A DNA stretch of 64,000 nt from Paenibacillus auburnensis (lineage in GTDB: Bacteria > Bacillota > Bacilli > Paenibacillales > Paenibacillaceae): NCBI RefSeq assembly GCF_927798115.1, contig NZ_CAKMMG010000001.1:2108001-2172000 (forward strand), written 5' to 3'. Positions 34,873 to 43,965 of the stretch are shown piece after piece (the stretch's first letter is position 1; the number at the start of each line of letters is the position of its first letter). Made by a program: the position numbers and the translations under genes. The notes under the pieces are model-generated. The model worked only from the letters and a program-made list of their open reading frames with translations, did no database searches and was not told the origin of the DNA.

Positions 34873-35823
34873 ATGATGAGCGGCAATTTATCATTCCGGC
34901 AAGACGGAACCTTTACCATTGTGCAATTCACCGATCTTCACTGGATGGACGGAAGAGCCGAGGACCAGCGTACCCGGGAGCTGATGGAACGCGTGCTCGA
35001 AGCGAAGCAGCCGGATCTGGTTGTCTTCACCGGGGATCTCATTTATACCGGTCCCGTGTCACCGGGAGACCAGGAATGTACCCAGCCTGAACAAGCCTTC
35101 CGGGAGGCTGTAGCCGCGGTGGAGACCGCCGGAATTCCCTGGGCCTTTGTATTCGGCAACCATGATACCGAGAAGCTGATCACCCGGCAGGAGCTGATGC
35201 AGATTGCCCTGGAGCATCCCCACACCCTGGCGGAACCGGGTCCCGAAGAGATTGCCGGAACCGGCAATTACAGTCTTGAAATCGCAGGTCCGGACGGCCG
35301 GGCCGCCGCCCATCTGTATTTCCTGGACACCGGCAGCTATTCCGAAGTGGAGCATGTGCCGGGCTATAACTGGGTTCAGCGGGATCAGATCAGCTGGCTG
35401 ACAAATGAATCCGCGCGGCTGAACCCGCAGGCAGGCGCGGCTAAGCTGCCGGCACTGGCCTTCTTTCACATCCCGATCCCTGAATACCAGGAAATGTGGG
35501 ACACGCAAATCTGCCGCGGACAAAAATTCGAGCGTGTCTGTTCACCGGTGATCAATTCGGGATTATTTGTGGCCTTGCTGGAAATGGAGGATGTACGGGG
35601 GACCTTTTGCGGACATGATCACGTCAACGACTATACCGGCAGCCTGCATGGCATCCGTCTCTGCTACGGGCGGGCTACCGGTTACAACACATACGGCAGA
35701 GAAGGCTTCATGCGCGGCGCCCGGATCATCCGGATGACGCTCGGCAGCCAGGATTTTGACACCTGGCTTCGGCTGGAGGACGGTTCTGTTATTATGGAGC
35801 AGCCTGTTCATGATCCTGAATAA
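34873..35823 (+). CDS. Calcineurin-like metallophosphoesterase
   Basis: 316 residues. All motifs of the two-metal phosphoesterase fold are present: FTDLHWMDG (D and H), VVFTGDLIY (GD), FGNHDTEK (GNHD), FFHIPIPE (H) and FCGHDHVNDY (GHDH). The arrangement resembles the YkoQ/Dcr2-like group. No signal peptide or membrane helix is visible. The substrate is unknown. It lies downstream of the sugar-oligomer operon with its own good ribosome site (AGAGGAG) and before a strong terminator. A link with sugar-phosphate metabolism would be speculation. Confidence 0.87.
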   Translation: MMSGNLSFRQDGTFTIVQFTDLHWMDGRAEDQRTRELMERVLEAKQPDLVVFTGDLIYTGPVSPGDQECTQPEQAFREAVAAVETAGIPWAFVFGNHDTEKLITRQELMQIALEHPHTLAEPGPEEIAGTGNYSLEIAGPDGRAAAHLYFLDTGSYSEVEHVPGYNWVQRDQISWLTNESARLNPQAGAAKLPALAFFHIPIPEYQEMWDTQICRGQKFERVCSPVINSGLFVALLEMEDVRGTFCGHDHVNDYTGSLHGIRLCYGRATGYNTYGREGFMRGARIIRMTLGSQDFDTWLRLEDGSVIMEQPVHDPE

Positions 35824-35837
35824 TTGATGAGTATTCA

Positions 35838-35863
35838 GGCTGCCGGGAAATTTCCCGGCAGCC
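35838..35863. terminator. Strong terminator after the phosphoesterase gene
   Basis: GGCTGCCGGGAAA and TTTCCCGGCAGCC form a perfect 26-base palindrome followed by TTTTGGGTTTCTTTT. A second perfect palindrome, TAATTGCCCGGGCAATTA, lies at 35882-35899 and may serve the convergent DUF2264 gene. Confidence 0.88.
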
Positions 35864-35936
35864 TTTTGGGTTTCTTTTATTTAATTGCCCGGGCAATTAT
35901 TCCACTGATTATCCCCGGCCCTATCAGAAGGCATTC

Positions 35937-37826
35937 CTAGTCCATGGTAATGATAATTTCCCTGTCTCCAGACGTAAGCACCGTGATTCTATCCTGCTCA
36001 AACCTCACGTTCAGCAAGGCCGCGGGTGATTGTTCCAGAACATCTTCAGTCGTGAAAACACGGTTCTCCTTAGCAGAAGCTCCGGCCGGGCCCCCGTATA
36101 CAGCGGAAGCCAGCCAGTGGATTCCCGGTGCTAGGGATGCCGTCAATGTCGGCAGCACCGTCCGCGGATGAAGCAGATTGGTGTTGGCATTGGGCCAGAT
36201 CAGCTCTGCCTTCCTGTAGCCGAGCAGTCCCTGAACCCCGCTGATTCCCCAGGCAGTAGATACAACCATCCCCGTCTCGCCGGCTTTCTCTTCGCGCTCC
36301 GTGTCCAGGCCAAGTGCGAAGCCTCCTTCCGCAGCGTCCAGTTCCCGGCCGGTCCGGATCCGGTGAATCCGGATATGCCATGGCAGGCCGGCGATAAGCC
36401 AGGAACAGACCTCGACGTCAGCCCATGGCTTCCAGACCGAACGCAGCACATTATCCGTGATTTCCGACTCCAGGTTCCGGCGTCTGACCCGGTACAGGTT
36501 GTCTCCGCCCTCGCTCAGGGCGAGCATCGAATCAAAGGCTCCCTGAGATAAGCCCCATTCGGCGCGGGGCACACTGAAGCCGAAGCCTGTCGAGTAGACG
36601 AATTTCTCGTATTTCGCCGAGGTGTGGGTATGTTCATTACTGTACAGGTGTCCGCTGTTAAAGGCAGCCACATGGCCAGCATTAGCATCCCGGACGATAA
36701 CCAGATGCGCCGGCTGCTGGACCGTAACGGCCGGAATTTCCGGCAGCGGCAGCTCGGCTGCCTTCCAGAACGGATGCTCCTCGCTGAAGGCCAGCGGCAG
36801 GAAGGTCTTCAACGCCCAGTACGGAGAACCGGGAGCGTTATAGTTCTCTGCCATTACCAGATTCGGATAGACATAGCCGATGGTCAGCACGCCATTCTCG
36901 TCGAAGATGGGCTGGGCGAACCACCAGCGCAGGTTGCGCAGCACCAGCCCTTTAAGGACACCCGCAGGGAGCCCGTCTACTCCGGCGTAAGCATAAGCGC
37001 CCCAGAAGGCCGACTGGGCGAAGCGGTAAGCGAGACTGCGACCGTACGGCAGCGCAGAGCCGTCCGCCGCGAACCAAGTGATGAACTCGGCCGCGAACAG
37101 TCCCGCTCTTTCTTTGAACTGACAGGAACGCTCCGGATCTTCCTGCTCCATCAGCTTTGCATACAGCAGTCCGTAATAGTGGATGGCGAATGGACCGTAA
37201 TAATCACTATGGCCGTTGATCCCATCGCTGTACCAGCCTTCACCCAAGTAGAAATCATCCATGCGCCGCAAATTAGTCTCCAGTTGCTCCGCATCATAAG
37301 GAAGACCCAGCTTCTTGAATCCGGAATTCACCAGCACATTGAAGAACAGCCAGTTGCAGTCATAGCAGGGATGGGCGTTAATCTGATTCAGCCAGAGGTA
37401 CAGATGATCCCGTTCCTGCGGAGCAAGCGGTGTCCAGATCCGTTCCGGGATGGCCGCCAGGGCGAAGCCGAAGACCGCCATCTCCACCAGACGCTGGTCA
37501 TAATCCCCCACTTCCCCCCAATATTCTTCGTGGGAAGGATCGGTTCCATGCCGGATACCGTCCAGCACCAGCTCCCAGAGCCCGGTGTCTCCGCCGCCCA
37601 TCAGCAGCGGCACCAGCCCCCACAGCACCCGGGAGAAGCCTTCCATCTCCGCAACTTTGGCAGGATAACTGGCTCCCGTGGTTCCGGCTTTCAGCCGTGC
37701 ACCGCCCGGACTATAGAGCGGACGAAGCGGAGCCGTAAGCTGCTCAAGTGCCTGCACCAGATCATGCCGAGTCTTCAGCGGATTCTCTTGAATCCGTGAA
37801 GCTGCTGTTACCTTCTCGCAATTCAT
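35937..37826 (-). CDS. DUF2264 domain protein, long form
   Basis: 629 residues. The N-terminal ~380 residues match DUF2264: GFSRVLWGLVPLLMGGG, GDYDQRLVEMAVFGFAL, LYLWLNQINAHPCYDCNWLFFNVLVNSGF and GWYSDGINGHSDYYGPFAIHYYGLLYA; this is probably an (alpha/alpha)n toroid. A beta-rich C-terminal half follows (EHTHTSAKYEKFVYSTGFGF), similar in layout to polysaccharide lyases. No signal peptide. Catalytic activity of the family is not settled; the GH88 and heparinase-like neighbours suggest action on uronate oligosaccharides. The start follows GGGGAGG. It is the last gene of a four-gene operon. Confidence 0.85.
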   Translation of the reverse strand: MNCEKVTAASRIQENPLKTRHDLVQALEQLTAPLRPLYSPGGARLKAGTTGASYPAKVAEMEGFSRVLWGLVPLLMGGGDTGLWELVLDGIRHGTDPSHEEYWGEVGDYDQRLVEMAVFGFALAAIPERIWTPLAPQERDHLYLWLNQINAHPCYDCNWLFFNVLVNSGFKKLGLPYDAEQLETNLRRMDDFYLGEGWYSDGINGHSDYYGPFAIHYYGLLYAKLMEQEDPERSCQFKERAGLFAAEFITWFAADGSALPYGRSLAYRFAQSAFWGAYAYAGVDGLPAGVLKGLVLRNLRWWFAQPIFDENGVLTIGYVYPNLVMAENYNAPGSPYWALKTFLPLAFSEEHPFWKAAELPLPEIPAVTVQQPAHLVIVRDANAGHVAAFNSGHLYSNEHTHTSAKYEKFVYSTGFGFSVPRAEWGLSQGAFDSMLALSEGGDNLYRVRRRNLESEITDNVLRSVWKPWADVEVCSWLIAGLPWHIRIHRIRTGRELDAAEGGFALGLDTEREEKAGETGMVVSTAWGISGVQGLLGYRKAELIWPNANTNLLHPRTVLPTLTASLAPGIHWLASAVYGGPAGASAKENRVFTTEDVLEQSPAALLNVRFEQDRITVLTSGDREIIITMD

Positions 37827-37839
37827 CCTGTATCCTCCC

Positions 37840-38976
37840 CTATTCCCAGTAGAACGGTCCGGCTTCCTTCACCCGGGCCAAAGCTTCCACATAGAAAAAA
37901 TCCCCGTAAATCAGCGGAACATCAACATTCCGGTTCTCCGGATAGTGACTCGTGCCGTGCAGCAGCAGTCCTTCCTCATCCGCATTCTCCCAGGTGCCGT
38001 AATTCCGGTAGAGGGACTCCAGAATCTTCATGGCACCCTTCCGGTACACATGCGATTCCGAAGCGGTTACCTGACCCGCCAGCAGCAGAAGTCCGCTCGC
38101 CGCACAAGATCCGGCCGAGGTATCGCGGAGATCACCGGTTGCCCCGGATGTGCGGAAGTCCCAATGCGGAACATGATCCTCCGACAGGCGGGTCAGGAAG
38201 AAATTCGCCACCTGCTGTGCTGCATGCAGGTATTCCTGCTTGCCGGAATGGTGATAGGCCAGCGCCAATCCGTAGAGGGCCCAGGCGGTGCCGCGGGACC
38301 AGGCCGATTCCGGCGCATAGCCCTGCCCGCCGAGCTTCTCCGTAACTTCACCCGTTTCCGGGTTGAAGCTGACGATATGATACACCGAGCCGTCCGGCCG
38401 GATGAAATGCTCCAGCACCGTATCCATATGCGCCTCCGCGATATGGCGGTAGCGCGGATCACCGGTCTCCCGGGAAGCCCAGAAGAGCAGGCTCGTATTC
38501 ATACAGCAGTCGATAATCGCGATCCCGCTGTTATCCTCGCCTTCCCGCCAGGGATTCCAGGCGCGGATGTAGCGGCCCTTCAGATTGAAGCGGGCTGCCA
38601 GATAATTCGCTGCCTTCAGTGCCCTGATCCGTGAGGCTTCATCACCCGTTAGCTTGAAATTCGCTACACTGGTCAGCAGCCACATGAAGCCCAAATCATG
38701 ATCCAGCTTGACGTAGCCGTCAAGCACCTCATCGAGCTGCTGCTCACACGCTTCGGCAATTGCCTTCAGGCTCTCGTCCCCGCTCTCGGCGTAGAACTGC
38801 CAGAGCATGCCCGGCCAGAAGCCGGCCGTCCACCAGTTCGGAGCCTCAAGCACATATTTACCATCCTGGCTGGCGTGAGGAAACCCTGCCCCTATTCTCT
38901 CACTGTTACTTTTGGTCTTCTCCAGCGCTTTGCCCCAGGCTTCATCTATCCACGTTTGCTTTGCCGTCATCATCAT
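37840..38976 (-). CDS. GH88 unsaturated glucuronyl (or galacturonyl) hydrolase
   Basis: 378 residues, close to the 377 of Bacillus UGL. Seen: NWWTAGFWPGMLW, LDHDLGFMWLLTSVANF (catalytic-aspartate region, about residues 86-102), IIDCCMNTSLLFWAS (second conserved Asp) and WSRGTAWALYGLALAY. GH88 enzymes hydrate and release the 4,5-unsaturated uronate left at oligosaccharide ends by polysaccharide lyases. No signal peptide, so it works on imported oligomers. ATG 38976 is chosen because homologous sequence begins there and not in the longer upstream frame. It lies 13 bases before the DUF2264 gene. Confidence 0.87.
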   Translation of the reverse strand: MMMTAKQTWIDEAWGKALEKTKSNSERIGAGFPHASQDGKYVLEAPNWWTAGFWPGMLWQFYAESGDESLKAIAEACEQQLDEVLDGYVKLDHDLGFMWLLTSVANFKLTGDEASRIRALKAANYLAARFNLKGRYIRAWNPWREGEDNSGIAIIDCCMNTSLLFWASRETGDPRYRHIAEAHMDTVLEHFIRPDGSVYHIVSFNPETGEVTEKLGGQGYAPESAWSRGTAWALYGLALAYHHSGKQEYLHAAQQVANFFLTRLSEDHVPHWDFRTSGATGDLRDTSAGSCAASGLLLLAGQVTASESHVYRKGAMKILESLYRNYGTWENADEEGLLLHGTSHYPENRNVDVPLIYGDFFYVEALARVKEAGPFYWE

Positions 38977-39016
38977 ATTCGAATTACCGCCTTTATTTTG
39001 AATTTGCTCGTATCCT

Positions 39017-40825
39017 TTATAAAAACTGAAAAGTGAAGGCAAATCTGCCCCCGCTGCCGGGCCGGACCGCATGAAAGTCCAAGCTATGCCAGACCTGCTC
39101 CCGGCCAAAATGATCCCGGTACATATGCGCTGCGATCTCCGGCTCTACTACCCCGGGAACATAGGACACTTCGACTCCGCCGCCCTCTCCCGGCAGCAGC
39201 ACAGTACCGGACCGGAGCAGCTGTGGCTTGCGCCACGTGACAAACCGCTCGATCCAGCTTCCCGGAACACCGTCATACCGGTATTCATCCAGCAGCTCCA
39301 GACGGGGCAGCCTCTCTTTGTGCCAGACGAAGGAGCGGGTGAGCGACAGCAGACCTTCAGCCTCATAAGCCTGCGTCAGGTCCAGCGTCAGTTCATCCGT
39401 ATCCCCCGTGGATGCATGGAGCACCACGGAGCTGAACTGCTGCCCCGGCGATTGATACCGGCCGCCAATAACCGGTACCGAATGGCCCTGCGATCCGTTG
39501 CAGTCATACTGATAGCGGCCGGCGCCGAAATAATCCGCCGTATATTCTCCGCTGCCCAGATCAGCTGCGTAGACCTCGCCCCGCCCGGTCAGGATGAACT
39601 GTCCCAGGTCATTATGGTTATGCGGCTCCGCATTGTGGCCGCCCTTGGCAGCGAATCCGAATGTATCCGCCTCCGGCACATGCCGCGATATCAGCCATGC
39701 GGCATCTGGCAGGTAGAAGCTGGAAGCGTCCCAGGCACTCTTCCCGCTGCCCGGCCTAGTCCAGAGCAGATTGCGGAGCGCCGGAGCAAACCGGCTGCAA
39801 TGATCTCCGGTATACGGTGCACGGAGAACTGCCGGGGGATGCTCAACCTCTCCGGGATAGACCTCCGCCAGATAATGGGATAAGCCCATATGCACAGACA
39901 TTTGCGGCAGAGAATCCGAAAAATTGGCAACAAGGGAGCCATCGATGAAGCATTGCTGCTGAAACCGGGCGATCCTTCGCACCTTCTCATGGTGGAACCA
40001 ATCCAGCTTCCCCCCACTGCGGGAGCGGAGCAGGTCACTGTAATAAGTGAAATAGCCAAAGCCGTAATTCCAGTACCCAAGCCCCTCAAGGCACGCCCCG
40101 TCTTCCCCGAAGCCTTCCAGATAATAGCGCATGCTGCTCTCTGTCCTGAACAGAATTTCCGTCAGGAGCCCGGGATCGTTCAAGGACAGCAAGGCGGCTG
40201 CCCCGATCGAGCCAGCACAGACAGCTGCCCAGTTATGCCGGGCAGTCTCCCATTCATAAGGCCCCTGAGTAAGAAAAGGCCGGAACAGCCTGCGCTCTAC
40301 TTCTTGCCGTATCCGTAAGCGGAGCGCCGGCGGGAGCCTTTCCCCCAGCAGCAGTGAGATCTCGCTCAGCGTAAAGCCGGTCTCGGAAGAAAACAGATCG
40401 ATATAGCGGTCGATATCAGCCGCCTGATGCTCCCGGGGGAGATGCGCCGGCAGACACCAGGTGTACTCCCCGCATACCGCCCGGACGATATCCTCCAGCT
40501 GCTCCAAATGCTGCGGATTCTCCGGCTCCAGCAAGGCAAGAAACACATACGTGTTCAGCCGTCTTCTCCGCTCGAAGTAGACCTCCTCATACGGAATTCT
40601 CGAACCCGTCCGTGCGAACATGGATAACAGCTCTGCCGTCAGCTCCGGTATCGCCTGCCTGTCCAGTCTCTGCCCCTCCGCACAGATTTCTGCGATTTCC
40701 TGCGCTAAATGTGCGGACACTGCTGCCTGTTTCCACCAAGCCTCCGTATCTCCCTCCGGATAATACAGGCTTAAGGATACCGGCTTCAGCTCCAGCACCG
40801 TTTCGAAAAGCTCCTGCTTATTCAT
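39017..40825 (-). CDS. Heparinase II/III-like protein (PL12/PL15/PL21-type fold)
   Basis: 602 residues. An alpha-toroid N-terminal part (about 1-330; ARHNWAAVCAGSIGAAALL) is followed by a heparinase II/III C-terminal beta-sandwich: FGFAAKGGHNAEPHNHNDLGQF holds the conserved H-N-H-N-D-x-G-x-F motif, with YDCNGSQGHSVPVIGG after it. ATG 40825 has GGAGG about 10 bases upstream. No signal peptide, so it is probably an oligo-lyase acting in the cytoplasm and feeding the GH88 enzyme with unsaturated ends. The substrate (heparin-like, alginate-like or other uronan) cannot be fixed. Confidence 0.85.
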   Translation of the reverse strand: MNKQELFETVLELKPVSLSLYYPEGDTEAWWKQAAVSAHLAQEIAEICAEGQRLDRQAIPELTAELLSMFARTGSRIPYEEVYFERRRRLNTYVFLALLEPENPQHLEQLEDIVRAVCGEYTWCLPAHLPREHQAADIDRYIDLFSSETGFTLSEISLLLGERLPPALRLRIRQEVERRLFRPFLTQGPYEWETARHNWAAVCAGSIGAAALLSLNDPGLLTEILFRTESSMRYYLEGFGEDGACLEGLGYWNYGFGYFTYYSDLLRSRSGGKLDWFHHEKVRRIARFQQQCFIDGSLVANFSDSLPQMSVHMGLSHYLAEVYPGEVEHPPAVLRAPYTGDHCSRFAPALRNLLWTRPGSGKSAWDASSFYLPDAAWLISRHVPEADTFGFAAKGGHNAEPHNHNDLGQFILTGRGEVYAADLGSGEYTADYFGAGRYQYDCNGSQGHSVPVIGGRYQSPGQQFSSVVLHASTGDTDELTLDLTQAYEAEGLLSLTRSFVWHKERLPRLELLDEYRYDGVPGSWIERFVTWRKPQLLRSGTVLLPGEGGGVEVSYVPGVVEPEIAAHMYRDHFGREQVWHSLDFHAVRPGSGGRFAFTFQFL

Positions 40826-40906
40826 GCATTTCTTCCTCCTATCGCGGTTCCCAAAATCCTCCTCCGTCACTTCTTCCCTTTTTCTGTGTTTTAAGGTTCA
40901 ATCTAT

Positions 40907-42052
40907 TTACTTGCCCAAGGCAATATCCCTCATCACATTCTCGCCTGAAGTAATTCTCTGTGAGGTCCATTTCATGTCCTCCCCCGCCCAGAATGGGTCG
41001 GAAGGAAGCAGGCCAAGCGGCAGAAATACGGAAGCGCACAGGTAGAGGCTGCCTGTATTGATATAGCTCTCGGCAAGCTCCGGCTGGTAGCCGTATACCC
41101 CCGGGCGCAGCCATCCGTTCTCATCGAAATTACCGGGAAACTCCATAATCCGGGCGATCACTGCGGTCAGGGCGCAGCGCACCTGCTGCGGCGGAAGCGC
41201 TTCCTCCAGAAAATGCTGAAGTGCCGCCTGCGACAACAGCTGAAACGCTCCAAAACGGTAGACAATGGAGCGGCCGGTGAACGGATACGTTCCATCCGGC
41301 GCAATCATCCGTTCCAGCACGGTTGCGTATCTCTGCGCCCGCTCCACGATTACCGGCTTCCACTCCGCGTATTGCCCCGATTCGTGTTCAAAGAGCTTCA
41401 CCACATCGAGCAGCATCGGCTGAATAACAAAGCTGTTGTAATAGTCCCAGTGAAACTCCTTGCCGTCCCCGTATACGCCATCCCCCTTATACCAGTCCAT
41501 GAACATATGGATGGCATACCCGACGCGCATCCGGTCATATTCGGGATCACCGAGAATATACAGGGCGGCTTCGACCATGGCGCTGAACAGCAGCCAGTTG
41601 CTGCCGCTCGGCGCGGTCCGGCGCGTCTGCTTAAGTGCCGCGGTTACATTGCCTCTGACCCGCTCATTCAGCCGCCCGGCGAGCTGCTTTGGTGCGCGAA
41701 CCAGCGCATGGGCCAGAAAAGCCGCATCGACCAGCGGCTGGCCTTCGGTCCGGAAATCCATGTAATCCGGTGAAGCCGGATCGGTAGCCGCATCAATAGC
41801 TTCCAGCATCAGCCCGGCATAGCGGGCTCTAAGCTGTTCCTCTTCTCCTTCCAGCCCTTCCAGCTCCAGCCAGGGGGCCATTCCGCATGCCGTTCTGGCG
41901 AAGGCTTCGAGATGGGCAAAGCTGCTGCGGTCATTGTGAAACTCCGTAGGAAGCTGATTTTTCAGTTCCCTCCGGCTAAGTGCCTCCAGGACCGGATGTC
42001 CAATCTGAAGCATTGTATCCAGCCAGTATTTACGCTGTTCCGTATCATTCAT
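40907..42052 (-). CDS. DUF2264 domain protein, short form
   Basis: 381 residues covering only the DUF2264 toroid: RSSFAHLEAFARTACGMAPWLEL, PSGSNWLLFSAMVEAALYILG, GDGVYGDGKEFHWDYYNSFVIQPMLLD and GRSIVYRFGAFQLLSQAAL. It lacks the C-terminal beta domain of its longer paralogue at 35937-37826. No signal peptide. As first gene of the operon DUF2264-heparinase-like-GH88-DUF2264 it likely takes part in uronate oligosaccharide breakdown; its activity is unknown. It starts at ATG 42052, divergent from the AraC regulator. Confidence 0.85.
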   Translation of the reverse strand: MNDTEQRKYWLDTMLQIGHPVLEALSRRELKNQLPTEFHNDRSSFAHLEAFARTACGMAPWLELEGLEGEEEQLRARYAGLMLEAIDAATDPASPDYMDFRTEGQPLVDAAFLAHALVRAPKQLAGRLNERVRGNVTAALKQTRRTAPSGSNWLLFSAMVEAALYILGDPEYDRMRVGYAIHMFMDWYKGDGVYGDGKEFHWDYYNSFVIQPMLLDVVKLFEHESGQYAEWKPVIVERAQRYATVLERMIAPDGTYPFTGRSIVYRFGAFQLLSQAALQHFLEEALPPQQVRCALTAVIARIMEFPGNFDENGWLRPGVYGYQPELAESYINTGSLYLCASVFLPLGLLPSDPFWAGEDMKWTSQRITSGENVMRDIALGK

Positions 42053-42118
42053 CTATCGTTTCGCCCCTTTAATTGCGCAATCTTCTTCTATAGTTTACTG
42101 TTGTGTTAGTGCAATGTC

Positions 42119-42160
42119 TTTGCGATTAATGATGATTTATTGCGTTTCTTGCGATGAATC
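42119..42160. promoter_or_regulatory. TTGCGAT repeats between the DUF2264 operon and the AraC gene
   Basis: TTTGCGATTAATG (42119-42131) and CTTGCGATGAATC (42148-42160) are direct repeats 29 bases apart, with TTGCG at 42140 between them and AATTGCGCAATT-like sequence near 42071. AraC-type activators bind such direct repeats, so these may be the regulator's sites (inference). Confidence 0.4.
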
Positions 42161-42178
42161 TGAAGGGCGGCTATCCGT

Positions 42179-43033
42179 ATGAAACATGCTGAGTATTATC
42201 AGGTGTTCGATGGCGATATTCTGGCGGGAATCGGCAATTCGCCGGTCTCTCCTACCCGGGATTTCCACATCCATGACCATTACGAAATCTTCCTGTTCCT
42301 GGGCGGCAAGGTGAACGGATTCGTGGATCAATACAGCTATCCCCTGCAGCGGGGCGATGTGCTCCTATTCAACAATCACGAGATTCATAAAATTATCAAT
42401 TTGTCTTCGGAGCCCTATGAACGGTTAACGATTCATTTTAAGTCCCCGCTCGTGTATCCCTTCTGTACCGCAGGCACGAATCTGCTGGCCTGCTTCCAGA
42501 ACCGCCAGCCCGGAGAGCATAATCTCGCACATCTGGATGAGCCGAAGCTTACAGAATATATGGATCTGTCCTTACGTCTGATCGACCTGCTGGAACACCC
42601 GAAATACGGCAGCGAGGTGCTGGCATTGACTTATCTGATCCAGCTCCTGGTACTCGTGGGTGAGCTGTACAGTCACACCCGTTATGCCATTCCGAGCATT
42701 ATTTCTTCACATATCCAATCCGCCATGAGTTATATCGACAACCATCTGCATATGAATCTGTCACTGGAGCAGATTGCCGCGGAACTGGGTACCGATAAAT
42801 ATTATCTCAGCCATATGTTCAAGCAGCAGACAGGCGGAACAATCTACCGTTATGTCCTGCTCAAAAAGATCGCATTAGCCAAGCAGCTCTTAACCGCCGG
42901 AACCTCCGTGTCCGATACGTGCTACCAGACCGGCTTCAATGATTATGCCAATTTCATCCGCACCTTCAAGAACATCACGGGCGTCCCGCCCGGTAAATAC
43001 GGCAAGCAAACGGAGAAGCAAGACGGAATATAA
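42179..43033 (+). CDS. AraC-family transcriptional regulator
   Basis: 284 residues. A cupin-type sensing domain (FHIHDHYEIFLFLGGKVNGFVDQ, about residues 27-50) is followed by the two-HTH AraC DNA-binding domain (LSLEQIAAELGTDKYYLSHMFKQQTG and VSDTCYQTGFNDYANFIRTFKNITGVPPGKY). It is divergent from the DUF2264/heparinase/GH88 operon and probably activates it on binding a breakdown product. The ribosome site is weak (GGGCGG). ATG 42179 is the natural start given where the cupin begins. Confidence 0.9.
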   Translation: MKHAEYYQVFDGDILAGIGNSPVSPTRDFHIHDHYEIFLFLGGKVNGFVDQYSYPLQRGDVLLFNNHEIHKIINLSSEPYERLTIHFKSPLVYPFCTAGTNLLACFQNRQPGEHNLAHLDEPKLTEYMDLSLRLIDLLEHPKYGSEVLALTYLIQLLVLVGELYSHTRYAIPSIISSHIQSAMSYIDNHLHMNLSLEQIAAELGTDKYYLSHMFKQQTGGTIYRYVLLKKIALAKQLLTAGTSVSDTCYQTGFNDYANFIRTFKNITGVPPGKYGKQTEKQDGI

Positions 43034-43043
43034 CTGCTCTTGA

Positions 43044-43085
43044 TAAAAAAAAAACGGCAGCCTGCTCACATCGCAGTCTGCCAGG
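43044..43085 (-). terminator. Terminator of the second ABC transporter operon
   Basis: On the minus strand a stem of GGCAGACTGC with GCAGGCTGCC (one mismatch) is followed by a run of nine T. It lies just after the last permease gene. Confidence 0.8.
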
Positions 43086-43110
43086 TTTAATACAGCCGGT
43101 CACAATCCTC

Positions 43111-43959
43111 CTAGCCTTTAATCCCCGAAGCCGCAACCCCCTGCACAAAATACTTCTGCAGCGCCAGGAACACGATGACTACCGGAATAATTGAAACTAC
43201 ACTGGCGGCCATAATCAACCCGTATTCGGCTGAATATTGCGAGATGAACATCCGCAGCCCGATCTGAATCGTCTTTAAATCGGTTTTGGTCAAATAAATC
43301 ATCGGCCCGAGGAAGTCATTCCAGGTAGAGACGAAGGTAAAGATCGTCAGGGTGGACAAGGCCGGCTTCGACAGCGGCAGCATAATTCTCGCCCAGATCC
43401 CGTATTCACTTAAGCCGTCGATCCGCGCCGCCTCACATAATTCATCCGGCACCCCTTGGTAGAATTGGCGCATCAGGAAGACCCCGAAAGCCGAGAAAGC
43501 CTGGAGCAGAATAATCGCCATATGCGTGTTGTTCAGTCCCAAAGAACGCATCATGATAAACTGCGGCACCATATAGGCCTGCCAAGGGATCGCAATAGTG
43601 GCAATATAGCCGAGGAACAGCACGTTTTTCCCTTTAAAATGCAGCTTGGAGAACGCATAGGCCGCAAAGCTCGACGTCAGCAGCTGCAGGATCGTCACGA
43701 TTACAGATAATTTTGCCGTGTTGAAAATGAAGCGCCCGAGCGGAATCTTGGTCCAGATGTCCACGAAATTCTCCCAGCGCGGATGCGCCGGAATCCACTG
43801 CATCGGGAAGGAGAAGACATCCTTATTCAGCTTAAGTGATGAGGACAGCATCCAGAGATACGGAACAAGCATACAGAACACTGTCGCAAGCAGCAGAGCA
43901 TATACAAGCACCATTGTGCCCATTCTAATTCCTTTATTTGAACCTACCATATCGTTCAT
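43111..43959 (-). CDS. Carbohydrate ABC transporter permease (CUT1, MalG-like)
   Basis: 282 residues, six helices. EAARIDGLSEYGIWARIMLPLSKPA is the EAA loop (near residue 185); the end QKYFVQGVAASGIKG is the usual MalG-like C-terminus. ATG 43959 is close to GGAGG; a second in-frame ATG three codons later is equally possible. It follows the other permease by 6 bases. The pair with the lipoprotein at 45044-46390 imports oligosaccharide; the ATPase is presumably shared and encoded elsewhere. Confidence 0.92.
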   Translation of the reverse strand: MNDMVGSNKGIRMGTMVLVYALLLATVFCMLVPYLWMLSSSLKLNKDVFSFPMQWIPAHPRWENFVDIWTKIPLGRFIFNTAKLSVIVTILQLLTSSFAAYAFSKLHFKGKNVLFLGYIATIAIPWQAYMVPQFIMMRSLGLNNTHMAIILLQAFSAFGVFLMRQFYQGVPDELCEAARIDGLSEYGIWARIMLPLSKPALSTLTIFTFVSTWNDFLGPMIYLTKTDLKTIQIGLRMFISQYSAEYGLIMAASVVSIIPVVIVFLALQKYFVQGVAASGIKG

Positions 43960-43965
43960 ATCCTC

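Noticed and set aside
36624-37799. 391-codon plus-strand frame
   Set aside because: Fully antisense to the DUF2264 gene, whose family motifs are clear; long shadow frames are common in this GC range.
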